Shown here: positions 56,617 to 64,000 of the stretch, in pieces
Numbering within the stretch: the first letter of the stretch is position 1
Layout: every line of letters begins with the position of its first letter
NCBI RefSeq assembly: GCF_000175195.1
Contig: NZ_ACQL01000085.1
Location: 1-64,000 of the forward strand
DNA length: 64,000 nt
Source: Actinobacillus minor NM305
Lineage (GTDB): Bacteria > Pseudomonadota > Gammaproteobacteria > Enterobacterales > Pasteurellaceae
Direction: 5' to 3'
Notes under the pieces: model-generated
Told to the model about the DNA's origin: nothing
What the model saw: the letters and a program-made list of their open reading frames with translations, nothing else
Database searches by the model: none
Position numbers and translations under genes: made by a program

Positions 56617-57423
56617 TCATTTAGCTTTATTGAGTTTTTCTAGCTGAAATTTTTCTTCACTATACAATAAAGACATATTTGATCGATATTTCAGTATAGA
56701 TTTATATCTACATATTTTATTTAATAGACAAAGAAGTCTATCGTACCAATTTTCTAAAAATGGACATATCATAGTAATGAAAAGAATGATAAACATAATT
56801 GGATATACTAGGATAAAGCCTCCAATAATCAAAAAAATAGTTGTGCTTAAAATACCTTCTCTAATTATTAATTTATCTCCAAATAATAAATATAGTATAT
56901 AAACACCAATTATTTGCAAAAAAAACCAAGATAGTATCATTTTAAAAGAATCTGCTGCTTCTAGTTCTTTTCTCTCTAGTTCTTTTCGTTTATTTTGGTA
57001 TTCCGATTTTATTCTATCTATTTCAGCATCAACATTAATTTTTGGCTGTTCAATAATAACTGCAGCATCTGGGTTATTTGCAATAATACCTCGTATATCA
57101 TCTGGCGTTGGGGCTTCTGGTTTTTTATCAGGTTCTATTTTAGCTCCTAATAGATTGATAGCCTTATTAATTGTTGAAACAGCTTCTTCAAAGGAACAGC
57201 TAAACCACTCTTTCCCAACATTATTTGCTCTTTGTAACTCGTGAGCTTTTTGTTCTACTTCATAAGGGCGATCCACATAGATAGCATAATCAACTTTATA
57301 GGGATATGGGCAACCAGTATTATAAAGCTCATATGCTCTAATATAAGGTGTTCGCTCGGTATAGCCTATTTTTAATATATCAGGCATTGCCTTATTTGAA
57401 ATAATATATACCCAACCTGCCAT
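56617..57423 (-). CDS. GIY-YIG/T5orf172-like domain protein with membrane segments
   Basis: Protein of 268 residues. Residues 1-95 resemble the T5orf172/MUG113 branch of GIY-YIG nucleases: GWVYIISNKAMPDILKIGYT (the GIY and YIG equivalents), then RAYEL with the conserved Arg, and a Glu in EVEQKAHELQR. A charged coiled coil (about 130-160) leads to two long hydrophobic stretches (SWFFLQIIGVYILYLLF and TIFLIIGGFILVYPIMFIIL). The gene is visibly AT-richer than its neighbours and uses many ATA codons, which suggests acquisition. Whether it cuts DNA is unproven. Confidence 0.7.
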   Translation of the reverse strand: MAGWVYIISNKAMPDILKIGYTERTPYIRAYELYNTGCPYPYKVDYAIYVDRPYEVEQKAHELQRANNVGKEWFSCSFEEAVSTINKAINLLGAKIEPDKKPEAPTPDDIRGIIANNPDAAVIIEQPKINVDAEIDRIKSEYQNKRKELERKELEAADSFKMILSWFFLQIIGVYILYLLFGDKLIIREGILSTTIFLIIGGFILVYPIMFIILFITMICPFLENWYDRLLCLLNKICRYKSILKYRSNMSLLYSEEKFQLEKLNKAK

Positions 57424-57485
57424 TATTCTTTTCCTTAATTATTCTCTCACTTTATTTTCACGACCACTAAATCTTACCTTGATAT

Positions 57486-57590
57486 CCCCATACTGACGTA
57501 TGGGGTTACGCATAGTGCGGTTGCTCCGCAACCTGTTTAGCTTGTCGCAGAGCGACAACACTATGCTTAACCTAGTACGTCAGTGCTAGG
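57486..57590. repeat. Paired-hairpin intergenic element (copy iv)
   Basis: Arm A (57486-57505) has stem CCCCATAC and loop TGAC. Arm C (57571-57590) has stem CCTAGTAC, loop GTCA, with one T-G wobble. Between them CATAGTG and CACTATG pair around two more hairpins: GGTTGC-TCC-GCAACC (57519-57533) and TTGTCGC-AGA-GCGACAA (57542-57558). Stems of arms A and C resemble those of copy iii while the loop sequence is different. Arm C overlaps the 3' end of the next gene. Confidence 0.8.
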
Positions 57591-57838
57591 GGTAACTCAG
57601 CTAAATCCAACACCACTTTCTCATCTTCCAACAGCAACGCAGGAATGCCGATATAGCCATTTGCTTTGGCGTTATCAAACGCAGGGTGGTTATCACGCAG
57701 TTTTAAAAAAGCTTTTAAATTTACACCGCCTGTTGTCATTTCACGTTCTTCGTAGTCAATACCAAGACGTTGTAATTCAGCGACAAACGGGGCAGTATCG
57801 GGACACCAGTGGGCGAAATATAAAACGGGTTTGGTCAT
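57572..57838 (-). CDS. Glutaredoxin-like protein
   Basis: Thioredoxin-fold protein of 88 residues. CPDT in YFAHWCPDTAPFVAELQ is a CxxT active site with one cysteine (C12), and IGIPALLL holds the cis-proline. It could be a monothiol glutaredoxin or the N-terminal half of a glutathione-S-transferase-like fold. The ATG at 57838 has GGAG 6 bp upstream. The last residues (LALTY) and the stop are encoded by arm C of the adjacent repeat element, so the repeat has probably replaced the original end of the gene. Confidence 0.8.
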   Translation of the reverse strand: MTKPVLYFAHWCPDTAPFVAELQRLGIDYEEREMTTGGVNLKAFLKLRDNHPAFDNAKANGYIGIPALLLEDEKVVLDLAELPLALTY

Positions 57839-57849
57839 CTTGAACTCCA

Positions 57850-59130
57850 TTATTTTTCCACTTTAGCCTTTAAACTGTTCTGCAAAATTTGTTGGAAGCG
57901 GTCATATTCACATAATCCTTTACTATCCAATGAACAATCCGTTAATTCTAATCTTGCTCGATAAGGAGGTGTAGATAAATTTAACGGAGTAAGGTTTATT
58001 AGTTGTTCTGTTGTTTGATAAACGTACTCTAAGCGAAATTTTCTCTGTCCGCTATTCTTATGTTTCCAAACCTCAAAGAATAATTTTCCACCGATTGGAA
58101 TATTTTCCAATGAATTTTCCAATTCATAAGGCTTTACATTTAATGCTGCAAGTAAAGCCACTATATTAGAGTCATGTCCCACCAGTAAAATAATTTTATT
58201 TTCGCTGTTTAATTGTTGCTGAATAAGTTGTAAAAGTGGCTGAGAAACATTTTGTGCTAGAGCCTGATTTCCTTTAAATAAGGTTCGATAATAAGCATTT
58301 TTGATTTCGTTAATCGCTTGCCATTTCTCTTGAGTATCGATATTCCCATGGGCAATATCAGCACTAGGTTTACCAACATAATGAGCAAGAAGCAATGCAC
58401 CCACAATTTTCTTTGCGGTACTAATTGACCCTGTAATTTTTACCGATTTATTATCTTGGATACTATATTCACCGGATTTTTCGCCTAAATCACACTGATT
58501 TTTTTGGAGACAATTCGTTGAATGGCGGTAATCAATCAGTTCACTTAATAAGGCATAATGTGGTTTCAGTTGCTGTTGTAATGCAGTTAAATCAATATTA
58601 CGCTTAGCTTGTTCAATAAGTATTTCATCTGGTTGATGAGCCACAGCATCAAAAATGGGATCTTTTTCTGTCCCCACTTCGCCTTGATGTTGTAAATTAA
58701 CAGAACAACCTGAAAACGCTCCAGCAATAATAGCTTGCCCAGTCGCAACAGTACGTTGCACGCTATTAGCATAAGCCCAAATTCCTTTACCCGTTGCACA
58801 GCGTTCTGTTGTCAGTAATGCTTGTTGAGATAGCCATTGTCCAATATATTGCCCAAAGTAAGTTTCTAAAATGGTTCCTTTAGCCGTTAAATAGCCCGAA
58901 GGTACATCCCATTTAGCCCATGAATAAGGAGAATATTTCTCCATTTCTTTAGGATCTTTTTCTACTGGTGAACGTAATCCGTGCCGGCTAAAGATCAATA
59001 CTTTATCCAACTCATATTCATCTAATGATAAATCATTTAGCTGTTCGGCTACGACACTATTTGCAAACACAGATGTGCAGAAAATAGCGGTTAAATATCG
59101 AAATACTTTTGCAGGATAACATTTCATCAT
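57850..59130 (-). CDS. Histidine-type acid phosphatase (AppA/Agp family)
   Basis: Periplasmic phosphatase of about 426 residues with a signal peptide (YLTAIFCTSVFANSVVA). The catalytic motif is IFSRHGLRSPVEKDP (RHGxRxP). The proton-donor HD motif is in LLVGHDSNIVALLAAL. The family includes AppA phytase and Agp glucose-1-phosphatase; which substrate applies is not clear. The ATGs at 59130 and 59127 both follow AGGAG; the ATG at 59142 would be upstream of that site. It is followed by the glutaredoxin-like gene. Confidence 0.88.
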   Translation of the reverse strand: MMKCYPAKVFRYLTAIFCTSVFANSVVAEQLNDLSLDEYELDKVLIFSRHGLRSPVEKDPKEMEKYSPYSWAKWDVPSGYLTAKGTILETYFGQYIGQWLSQQALLTTERCATGKGIWAYANSVQRTVATGQAIIAGAFSGCSVNLQHQGEVGTEKDPIFDAVAHQPDEILIEQAKRNIDLTALQQQLKPHYALLSELIDYRHSTNCLQKNQCDLGEKSGEYSIQDNKSVKITGSISTAKKIVGALLLAHYVGKPSADIAHGNIDTQEKWQAINEIKNAYYRTLFKGNQALAQNVSQPLLQLIQQQLNSENKIILLVGHDSNIVALLAALNVKPYELENSLENIPIGGKLFFEVWKHKNSGQRKFRLEYVYQTTEQLINLTPLNLSTPPYRARLELTDCSLDSKGLCEYDRFQQILQNSLKAKVEK

Positions 59131-59147
59131 TAGGCTCCTCATTTATT

Positions 59148-59795
59148 CTATTCGGATTTCGCCGCCAATGCTGTTGGGTTTGGCGTAGGCTCAGCAATTT
59201 TAGTCAAACGGTTACGATCCGTATGATGGAACGGTTCAGGATAATTTGGGATAGTCATTACTGTATCTTGTTCGTAAGACCAAGTACCGTCATCATTGAT
59301 TTTTACCTTAATGGTATAGCTTTCAGTCGTAAAGTTCTGTTCAATAAATGGGTTTGAAATAATGCCATTTGTCAGCGAGCCACGTACGGCTTTCACGGTA
59401 AATTCTTTTGCATCAGCTGGTGCATTTCCTGTTGCCATCAGCGTTTGCCCACGAGGAATACTGATCGTAAAAAGAATGTTACCTGTCGCGGGTTCCCACA
59501 ACCAATAGCCCACTTGATCGTGGAAGGTTTCAACCTCATTTGGCTGCACAATACGAGTATGATAGCGTAAGCCATAAAACAACTGAGGACCATTTGTTTG
59601 AGCATCAATAGGCTGTAATTCAATATGCTCAATATAAGGATCTTTTTCTGCGCCTTCGGCTTTTGGATTAACATCTAGCCCACGTTTACCTTCCCACACG
59701 CCAGCCATTGCCGTTAAAGGACCTAAATTGGCTAAGGTGTTTACATCCGGCTCCGCTTCTGTATAAATATCTTTTGGATATTGATAATCTGCCAT
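59148..59795 (-). CDS. Nitrobindin-like heme-binding beta-barrel protein
   Basis: Protein of 215 residues. LTAMAGVWEGKRGLDVNP carries the GxWxGxG pattern of the FABP-like, nitrobindin/DUF1794 fold, and EVETFHDQVGYWLWEPATG is the second family stretch. These proteins bind heme in a small beta barrel, but a physiological role is not established. No signal peptide is present. The gene starts after AAGAGGAAG and lies between the phosphatase and GST genes. Confidence 0.78.
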   Translation of the reverse strand: MADYQYPKDIYTEAEPDVNTLANLGPLTAMAGVWEGKRGLDVNPKAEGAEKDPYIEHIELQPIDAQTNGPQLFYGLRYHTRIVQPNEVETFHDQVGYWLWEPATGNILFTISIPRGQTLMATGNAPADAKEFTVKAVRGSLTNGIISNPFIEQNFTTESYTIKVKINDDGTWSYEQDTVMTIPNYPEPFHHTDRNRLTKIAEPTPNPTALAAKSE

Positions 59796-59825
59796 CTCTT
59801 CCTCTTTTTGTTCTTTTATCTGGAC

Positions 59826-60443
59826 TTATAAAGTCGGTTTAGTGGCTTGCAATGCAGGATATTTCTCATTCATCATTGCCGCCCAAGCGGTCAGATTTGG
59901 GAAATCTTTTGCTAAATCATAGCCTGTATTATCTGGGCGGAACTGCCACCAATCAATTAAACAAACGGCGGTTAACGTGCCGATATTTAATTCATCGCCA
60001 AATTCTGCCAGCTTCTCTTCAAGTTGTTTAAAGCTACGAATATTTCGCTCCATCAACTGTTGATGACGTGCTTTCCACCACTCATTTTCAGGGCGAAAAC
60101 GGCGTTCGGTAACAATGGTTGGTGTGGTGTTTTCCAAGATACCTTCGACCAATGCGTGCAAACTTAATACACGCCAACGCTTTTCGTCTTTTGGAAATAA
60201 CGTTGGTTGTGAACCCATTTCATCTAAATACTGGCTGATTAGAAAACTGCCAAACAGCCATTCACCGTTTTCCATTTGTAACGCAGGAATACGCCCTAAC
60301 GGATTATCTTTATTATGTGGCGAGTCGGGGTCAAATGAGTTGGTAATACGCAACATCTCCACTTGATTTTCTAGTTGGTGATATTTCAATGTTGCCACCG
60401 CTTTGCGTGCAAATGAGCTCGTTGTTGAGTACCAAAGTTTCAT
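59826..60443 (-). CDS. Glutathione S-transferase family protein
   Basis: Protein of 205 residues. The N-terminal thioredoxin-like half begins MKLWYSTTSSFARKAVATLK with the Ser/Arg catalytic region and has NPLGRIPALQMENGEWLFGS with the cis-proline and the glutathione-binding part. The C-terminal half is helical (LTAVCLIDWWQFRPDN). YibF-like. AAGGAGGG precedes the ATG, 14 bp after glyQ. Confidence 0.87.
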   Translation of the reverse strand: MKLWYSTTSSFARKAVATLKYHQLENQVEMLRITNSFDPDSPHNKDNPLGRIPALQMENGEWLFGSFLISQYLDEMGSQPTLFPKDEKRWRVLSLHALVEGILENTTPTIVTERRFRPENEWWKARHQQLMERNIRSFKQLEEKLAEFGDELNIGTLTAVCLIDWWQFRPDNTGYDLAKDFPNLTAWAAMMNEKYPALQATKPTL

Positions 60444-60457
60444 TTTTCCCTCCTTCC

Positions 60458-61366
60458 TTATTTTTTACAACCTGGGAACCCTAACGCTTCACGACTTGCA
60501 TAGTACGCTTCTGCCACGCCTTTGGTTAAGGTACGAATGCGTAAAATGTAGCGTTGGCGTTCGGTCACAGAGATCGCTTTGCGTGCGTCAAGTAAGTTAA
60601 AGCTGTGGGCTGCTTTTAAGATACGCTCGTAAGCAGGCAATGGTAACGGTTTTTCTAATGCTAATAACTCTTGTGCTTCTTTTTCGTATTGATCGAAACA
60701 GTAGAATAAGAAATCGGTATTTGCATATTCAAAGTTGTAAGTCGATTGTTCCACTTCATTTTGGTGGAATACATCGCCGTAGGTGGTTTTGCCAAGCGGA
60801 CCGTCCGACCAAACAAGATCGTACACGCTATCCACGCCTTGAATGTACATTGCTAAACGCTCTAAGCCGTAAGTGATCTCGCCCGTTACCGGTTTACACT
60901 CTAAACCGCCCACTTGTTGGAAGTAAGTGAATTGGGTGACTTCCATACCGTTTAGCCACACTTCCCAACCTAAGCCCCACGCCCCTAACGTTGGGTTTTC
61001 CCAGTTATCTTCCACAAAACGAATGTCGTTTTGCGTTGGGTCGAAACCTAACATTTTTAGGCTGTCTAAATAGAGTTCTTGAATGTTGTCTGGCGAAGGT
61101 TTGATTACCACTTGGAATTGATAGTAGTGTTGTAAACGGTTCGGGTTTTCGCCATAGCGACCGTCAGTCGGACGGCGTGAAGGCTGAACGTAAGCAAACG
61201 CCATCGGCTCAGGGCCAAGCGCGCGCAAACAGGTCATCGGGTGAGATGTACCCGCACCCACTTCCATATCGAATGGTTGAACCACAGTACAACCTTGGTT
61301 TGCCCAGTAATCTTGCAGGGCTAAAATCATACCTTGGAAAGTTTTAACATTAAATTTCGCTGTCAT
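60458..61366 (-). CDS. glyQ: Glycyl-tRNA synthetase alpha subunit
   Basis: Catalytic subunit of the alpha2beta2 GlyRS. The 302-residue protein has the class II motifs [57 protein letters not shown] and [35 protein letters not shown] lines the active site. The beta subunit gene lies about 3.9 kb further on, beyond five other genes. Confidence 0.97.
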   Translation of the reverse strand: MTAKFNVKTFQGMILALQDYWANQGCTVVQPFDMEVGAGTSHPMTCLRALGPEPMAFAYVQPSRRPTDGRYGENPNRLQHYYQFQVVIKPSPDNIQELYLDSLKMLGFDPTQNDIRFVEDNWENPTLGAWGLGWEVWLNGMEVTQFTYFQQVGGLECKPVTGEITYGLERLAMYIQGVDSVYDLVWSDGPLGKTTYGDVFHQNEVEQSTYNFEYANTDFLFYCFDQYEKEAQELLALEKPLPLPAYERILKAAHSFNLLDARKAISVTERQRYILRIRTLTKGVAEAYYASREALGFPGCKK

Positions 61367-61502
61367 TGTCTTTTTCCTAAAATCATTCTAAAAAATATGG
61401 CTATTATAGCCTGTAAGCGGTCGGTTTTTGTGATTTTTTTGCAAATTTTCTTAAATTTGAGATGGTGTTACATCAATAGGATGCTATTTAGGTAGAAAGG
61501 AA

Positions 61503-61530
61503 AGGGACGATTTCTCGTCCCTCTGTTTTT
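61503..61530. terminator. Hairpin after thrC
   Basis: AGGGACGA, loop TTTC, TCGTCCCT. The longer T-run is on the plus strand (CTGTTTTTTT); the thrC side has only TTTCCTTTC. Confidence 0.55.
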
Positions 61531-61536
61531 TTATGA

Positions 61537-62811
61537 CTATTTCAGTAGATATGCACGTAAAGTTGCAAAATCTGCCGCCATTGTGTCCGACAACAGCTCC
61601 ATTCTGTTATGTTTGTCTAAGGCTTCAGGCAATGGCAGTTCAATGTCTAAAATACGCTCTACGCTCTCTTTGAATTTCGCAGGGTGTGCGGTGCAAAGGA
61701 AAATACCTGTTTCGCCGACTTGTAGCTGATCTTTCAACACTTGGTAAGCAATTGCCCCGTGCGGTTCACATAAATAGCCTTCCGCATATTGTGCTTTTAA
61801 TGCTTCTTCGGTTTCTGCATCATTTAAGGCATCTGAACCTAATTCATTCAAGCTCCAACCGTTACGTTTAAATAGCTCTTCAACGCGAGGCCAGTTGTTC
61901 GGGCGGCTAACGTCCATTGCATTTGATAATGTTGCAACCGTTGCATTTGGCTCCCATTTACCTGATTTAAGATAACGTGGCACAGTATCGTTCGCATTGG
62001 TTGATGCAATAAAACGTTTAATCGGTAAACCTAAGGTTTTGGCAATTAAGCCTGCAGTTAAGTTACCGAAGTTACCGCTTGGTACAGAAACTACCACATC
62101 GCTACGTTTCTCTTTTGGTAACTGAGCCACCGCTTCAAAGTAGTAGCATACTTGAGCGAGTAAACGGCTGATATTGATAGAGTTCGCTGAATTTAAGCCG
62201 ATAGCTTGGCGAAGTTCCGCATCGTCAAAGGCTTGTTTCACTAACGCTTGGCAAGCATCAAAGTCTGATTCAATCGCCACGGTACGAATGTTGCCACCTA
62301 AGGTGCAGAATAATTTTTCTTGTAGCGGGCTGATTTTACCTTTCGGATAAAGGATTACCACATTGATGTTTTCCAAACCATAGAAAGCGTGAGCTACCGC
62401 CGCACCTGTGTCGCCTGATGTCGCTGTTAAAATGGTAATTTTGCCATCACCACGCACCGCACTTAATGCCTGTGCCATAAAGCGACCACCAAAGTCTTTA
62501 AACGCCAATGTTGGTCCGTGGAATAACTCTAACGCATAAATATCATCATTCACTTTCGCTAACGGAGCAGGGAAGGTAAAGGCATTTTTTACCATTGCAT
62601 TTAAGGTTTCTTGCGGTAATTCATCGCCAATCAATGCCGATAAAATCTTTTGGCTACGCTCAACCAGCGGTAATGCTAATAAAGCGTCAATATCGTCAAA
62701 TTTAGGTAACACTTCAGGGAAAAATAAGCCCTGATCTTTACCTAACCCTTGGCGAACGCCTTGGGCAAAATTCACTTGTTCTTCAGGATGTTTGATGTTG
62801 TATAGGTTCAT
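61537..62811 (-). CDS. thrC: Threonine synthase
   Basis: PLP enzyme that converts O-phosphohomoserine to threonine. The 424-residue protein has the lysine Schiff-base region ELFHGPTLAFKDFGGRFMAQ, the phosphate loop ILTATSGDTGAAVAHAF, and SVPSGNFGNLTAGLIAKTLG. The size fits the E. coli enzyme (428). No thrA or thrB is adjacent in the window. Confidence 0.96.
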   Translation of the reverse strand: MNLYNIKHPEEQVNFAQGVRQGLGKDQGLFFPEVLPKFDDIDALLALPLVERSQKILSALIGDELPQETLNAMVKNAFTFPAPLAKVNDDIYALELFHGPTLAFKDFGGRFMAQALSAVRGDGKITILTATSGDTGAAVAHAFYGLENINVVILYPKGKISPLQEKLFCTLGGNIRTVAIESDFDACQALVKQAFDDAELRQAIGLNSANSINISRLLAQVCYYFEAVAQLPKEKRSDVVVSVPSGNFGNLTAGLIAKTLGLPIKRFIASTNANDTVPRYLKSGKWEPNATVATLSNAMDVSRPNNWPRVEELFKRNGWSLNELGSDALNDAETEEALKAQYAEGYLCEPHGAIAYQVLKDQLQVGETGIFLCTAHPAKFKESVERILDIELPLPEALDKHNRMELLSDTMAADFATLRAYLLK

Positions 62812-63067
62812 TAATGTTGTCCTTTATATGCTAATCGAGAAATAATCTGATTTTAGCTATTCCCCTTTGTTAGTCAATGCAAACATCAAGAAAAGCGGTT
62901 GGATTTTTTGAAGATTTTGTAAAAATTAAATAATTTTACTTATTTTTAACAAATGAATGAAGGATAAATATCATACTAAAAATGAAAATTTATTGTTCAT
63001 TATGTGAATTTGCGTAACCGTTTGCGTAACTAAGTTGTTGTTTTTATAGGCATTTAATATTTAAAAC

Positions 63068-63130
63068 TTAGATTTAGATCATAAAATTTACAAAAGATAG
63101 TTGTTCAATATATTTGCTCCAATTGATAAT
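63068..63130 (+). promoter_or_regulatory. CRP site and promoter of glpT
   Basis: TTAGATTTAGATCATA (63068-63083) matches 12 of 16 positions of the CRP consensus, including GATC. A -35 TTGTTC (63101-63106) and -10 GATAAT (63125-63130) follow with 18-bp spacing. With a start near 63137, the site is centred at about -61.5, the class I position. The rest of the 62812-63067 gap shows no gene. Confidence 0.65.
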
Positions 63131-63185
63131 AAATCGCATATATGATGTTAAAAATGAATTTTAATTAAATTTTAAAGGAGCTTAT

Positions 63186-64000
63186 ATGTTTTCATTTTTA
63201 AAAGCATCTGCCCCTGTTGCGAGAATTGACAGTTCTCGTACAGATGCAGAATACCGTAAATTACGTTGGCAAGTTTTTGCTGGGGTTTTCATTGGGTATG
63301 CCGCTTATTATCTTATTCGTAAGAATTTTTCACTTGCGATTCCTTATTTAATTGATGAATATGGCTTTACTAAAGCTGATCTAGGGACTGTGGGTGTTGC
63401 ATTGTCTTTAGCGTATGGATTTAGTAAATTCATTATGGGAAATGTCTCAGATCGCTCAAACCCTAAGTATTTTATTACTATTGGTCTATTAGGTTCTGCA
63501 ATCATCAGCTTGATTTTCGGTTTAGTACCGGGTGTGCTTTCTTCAATTCCACTTATGATTATTCTTGCTGGGTTAAATGGTTGGTTCCAAGGTATGGGCT
63601 ATCCACCGGGTGCAAAAACGATGACAAACTGGTTTTCTAAATCAGAGCGTGGAGCTTGGTGGAGTTGGTGGAACGTCTCTCATAATATTGGTGGCGGATT
63701 AATTGGTCCATTGGCAATTTTAGGTTTATCTTTATTTGGTGCTTGGCAATCGCTTTTCTATTTACCGGCATTAATTGCAATTATATTAGCCTTTATTATG
63801 TTCTATTTGATGCGTGATACACCTGAATCACAAGGTTTACCGCCGGTAGATGAATGGCGTGGAGAGAAAGTATTAGAAAAAGTGGAATCAGCACACACCC
63901 TTTCTTCTAAAGATATTTTCTACAAATACATCATTAACAATAAATTCCTATGGGCGATTGCAATTGCGAACGTGTTTGTTTACTTCATCCGTTATGGAAT
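63186..64000 (+). CDS. glpT: Glycerol-3-phosphate transporter (partial, 3' end outside the window)
   Basis: Major facilitator antiporter that exchanges glycerol 3-phosphate for phosphate. The first 271 codons are present: MFSFLKASAPVARIDSSRTD, YYLIRKNFSLAIPYLIDEYG (first membrane helix with an Arg that binds substrate), GFSKFIMGNVSDRSNPKYF, NGWFQGMGYPPGAKTMTNWF and WWSWWNVSHNIGGGLIGPL. AAAGGAG lies 5 bp before the ATG. The reading frame is open to the window edge. Confidence 0.94.
   Translation, partial: MFSFLKASAPVARIDSSRTDAEYRKLRWQVFAGVFIGYAAYYLIRKNFSLAIPYLIDEYGFTKADLGTVGVALSLAYGFSKFIMGNVSDRSNPKYFITIGLLGSAIISLIFGLVPGVLSSIPLMIILAGLNGWFQGMGYPPGAKTMTNWFSKSERGAWWSWWNVSHNIGGGLIGPLAILGLSLFGAWQSLFYLPALIAIILAFIMFYLMRDTPESQGLPPVDEWRGEKVLEKVESAHTLSSKDIFYKYIINNKFLWAIAIANVFVYFIRYG

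Overview
The window looks like a chromosomal segment of a Pasteurellaceae bacterium of the Actinobacillus pleuropneumoniae / Mannheimia / Glaesserella side of the family. The reasons are gene content (maoP, secB, tig, glyQ/glyS, two tyrP-type permeases, nhaA, thrC, efe-type iron uptake), low G+C, and many copies of the Apl-type DNA uptake signal ACAAGCGGT (for example at 4828, 18516, 19582, 23029, 44490, 54484) instead of the Haemophilus-type AAGTGCGGT. Several of these signals occur as inverted pairs that serve as terminators. I cannot fix the species. No rRNA, phage, IS transposase or CRISPR array is visible. One tRNA-Ser is present.

Layout. 1-6.1 kb: thiosulfate-type transporter with a rhodanese lipoprotein, TatD, a small membrane protein, lpxH, a GT2 glycosyltransferase and a DUF454 membrane protein. 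6.1-11 kb (minus): a yibN-like rhodanese, secB, gpsA and cysE, then trigger factor and a BON-LysM protein. 11-12.9 kb: a DIP1984-like gene, a palindromic element, holC, and an FMN reductase whose last codons are frameshifted by an 8-bp tandem repeat. 13.1-21.3 kb: a diketogulonate/xylulose block (yiaJ regulator, yiaK, yiaL, yiaMNO TRAP transporter, lyxK) beside a GarR-like dehydrogenase, with two CRP sites and an IclR-type operator in front. 21.4-32.6 kb: housekeeping genes (M48 protease, ppa, trmN6, rpoD, prfC, ygfZ, yicC, rph, tatABC). 33-37.7 kb: corA, then a Fur-type iron import operon (EfeO-like, EfeB, FTR1 permease), then tRNA-Ser. 38-47.6 kb: trmA, maoP, yihY, dtd, a 273-bp MITE-like element, dapD, bioB, aroQ, a GT32 gene, nhaA, an EamA half-transporter, a phosphopantetheinyl transferase and nudF. 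47.7-53 kb: tandem aromatic amino acid permeases with a TyrR operator, a HAD phosphatase and an SLC13 permease. 53-62.8 kb (minus): xerC, a small unknown gene, glyS, then five genes that separate glyS from glyQ, then glyQ and thrC. The right edge holds a truncated glpT under a class I CRP promoter.

How the genes work together. The yia block should import and reduce 2,3-diketo-L-gulonate and phosphorylate the product; the later sgbHUE-type steps are not in the window. The tatABC genes lie next to an iron operon whose peroxidase EfeB carries a Tat signal. The cysE, gpsA and secB neighbourhood follows the enterobacterial order without grxC.

The least explained structures are four intergenic paired-hairpin elements (44-132, 19642-19770, 53108-53186, 57486-57590). 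The two arms of each element share an apical sequence in inverted orientation, so the two loops are complementary, while the stems differ by compensatory base changes. Other unusual items are a membrane-anchored GIY-YIG/T5orf172-type protein between glyS and glyQ, the MITE-like element at 41000-41272 and the octanucleotide repeat frameshift.
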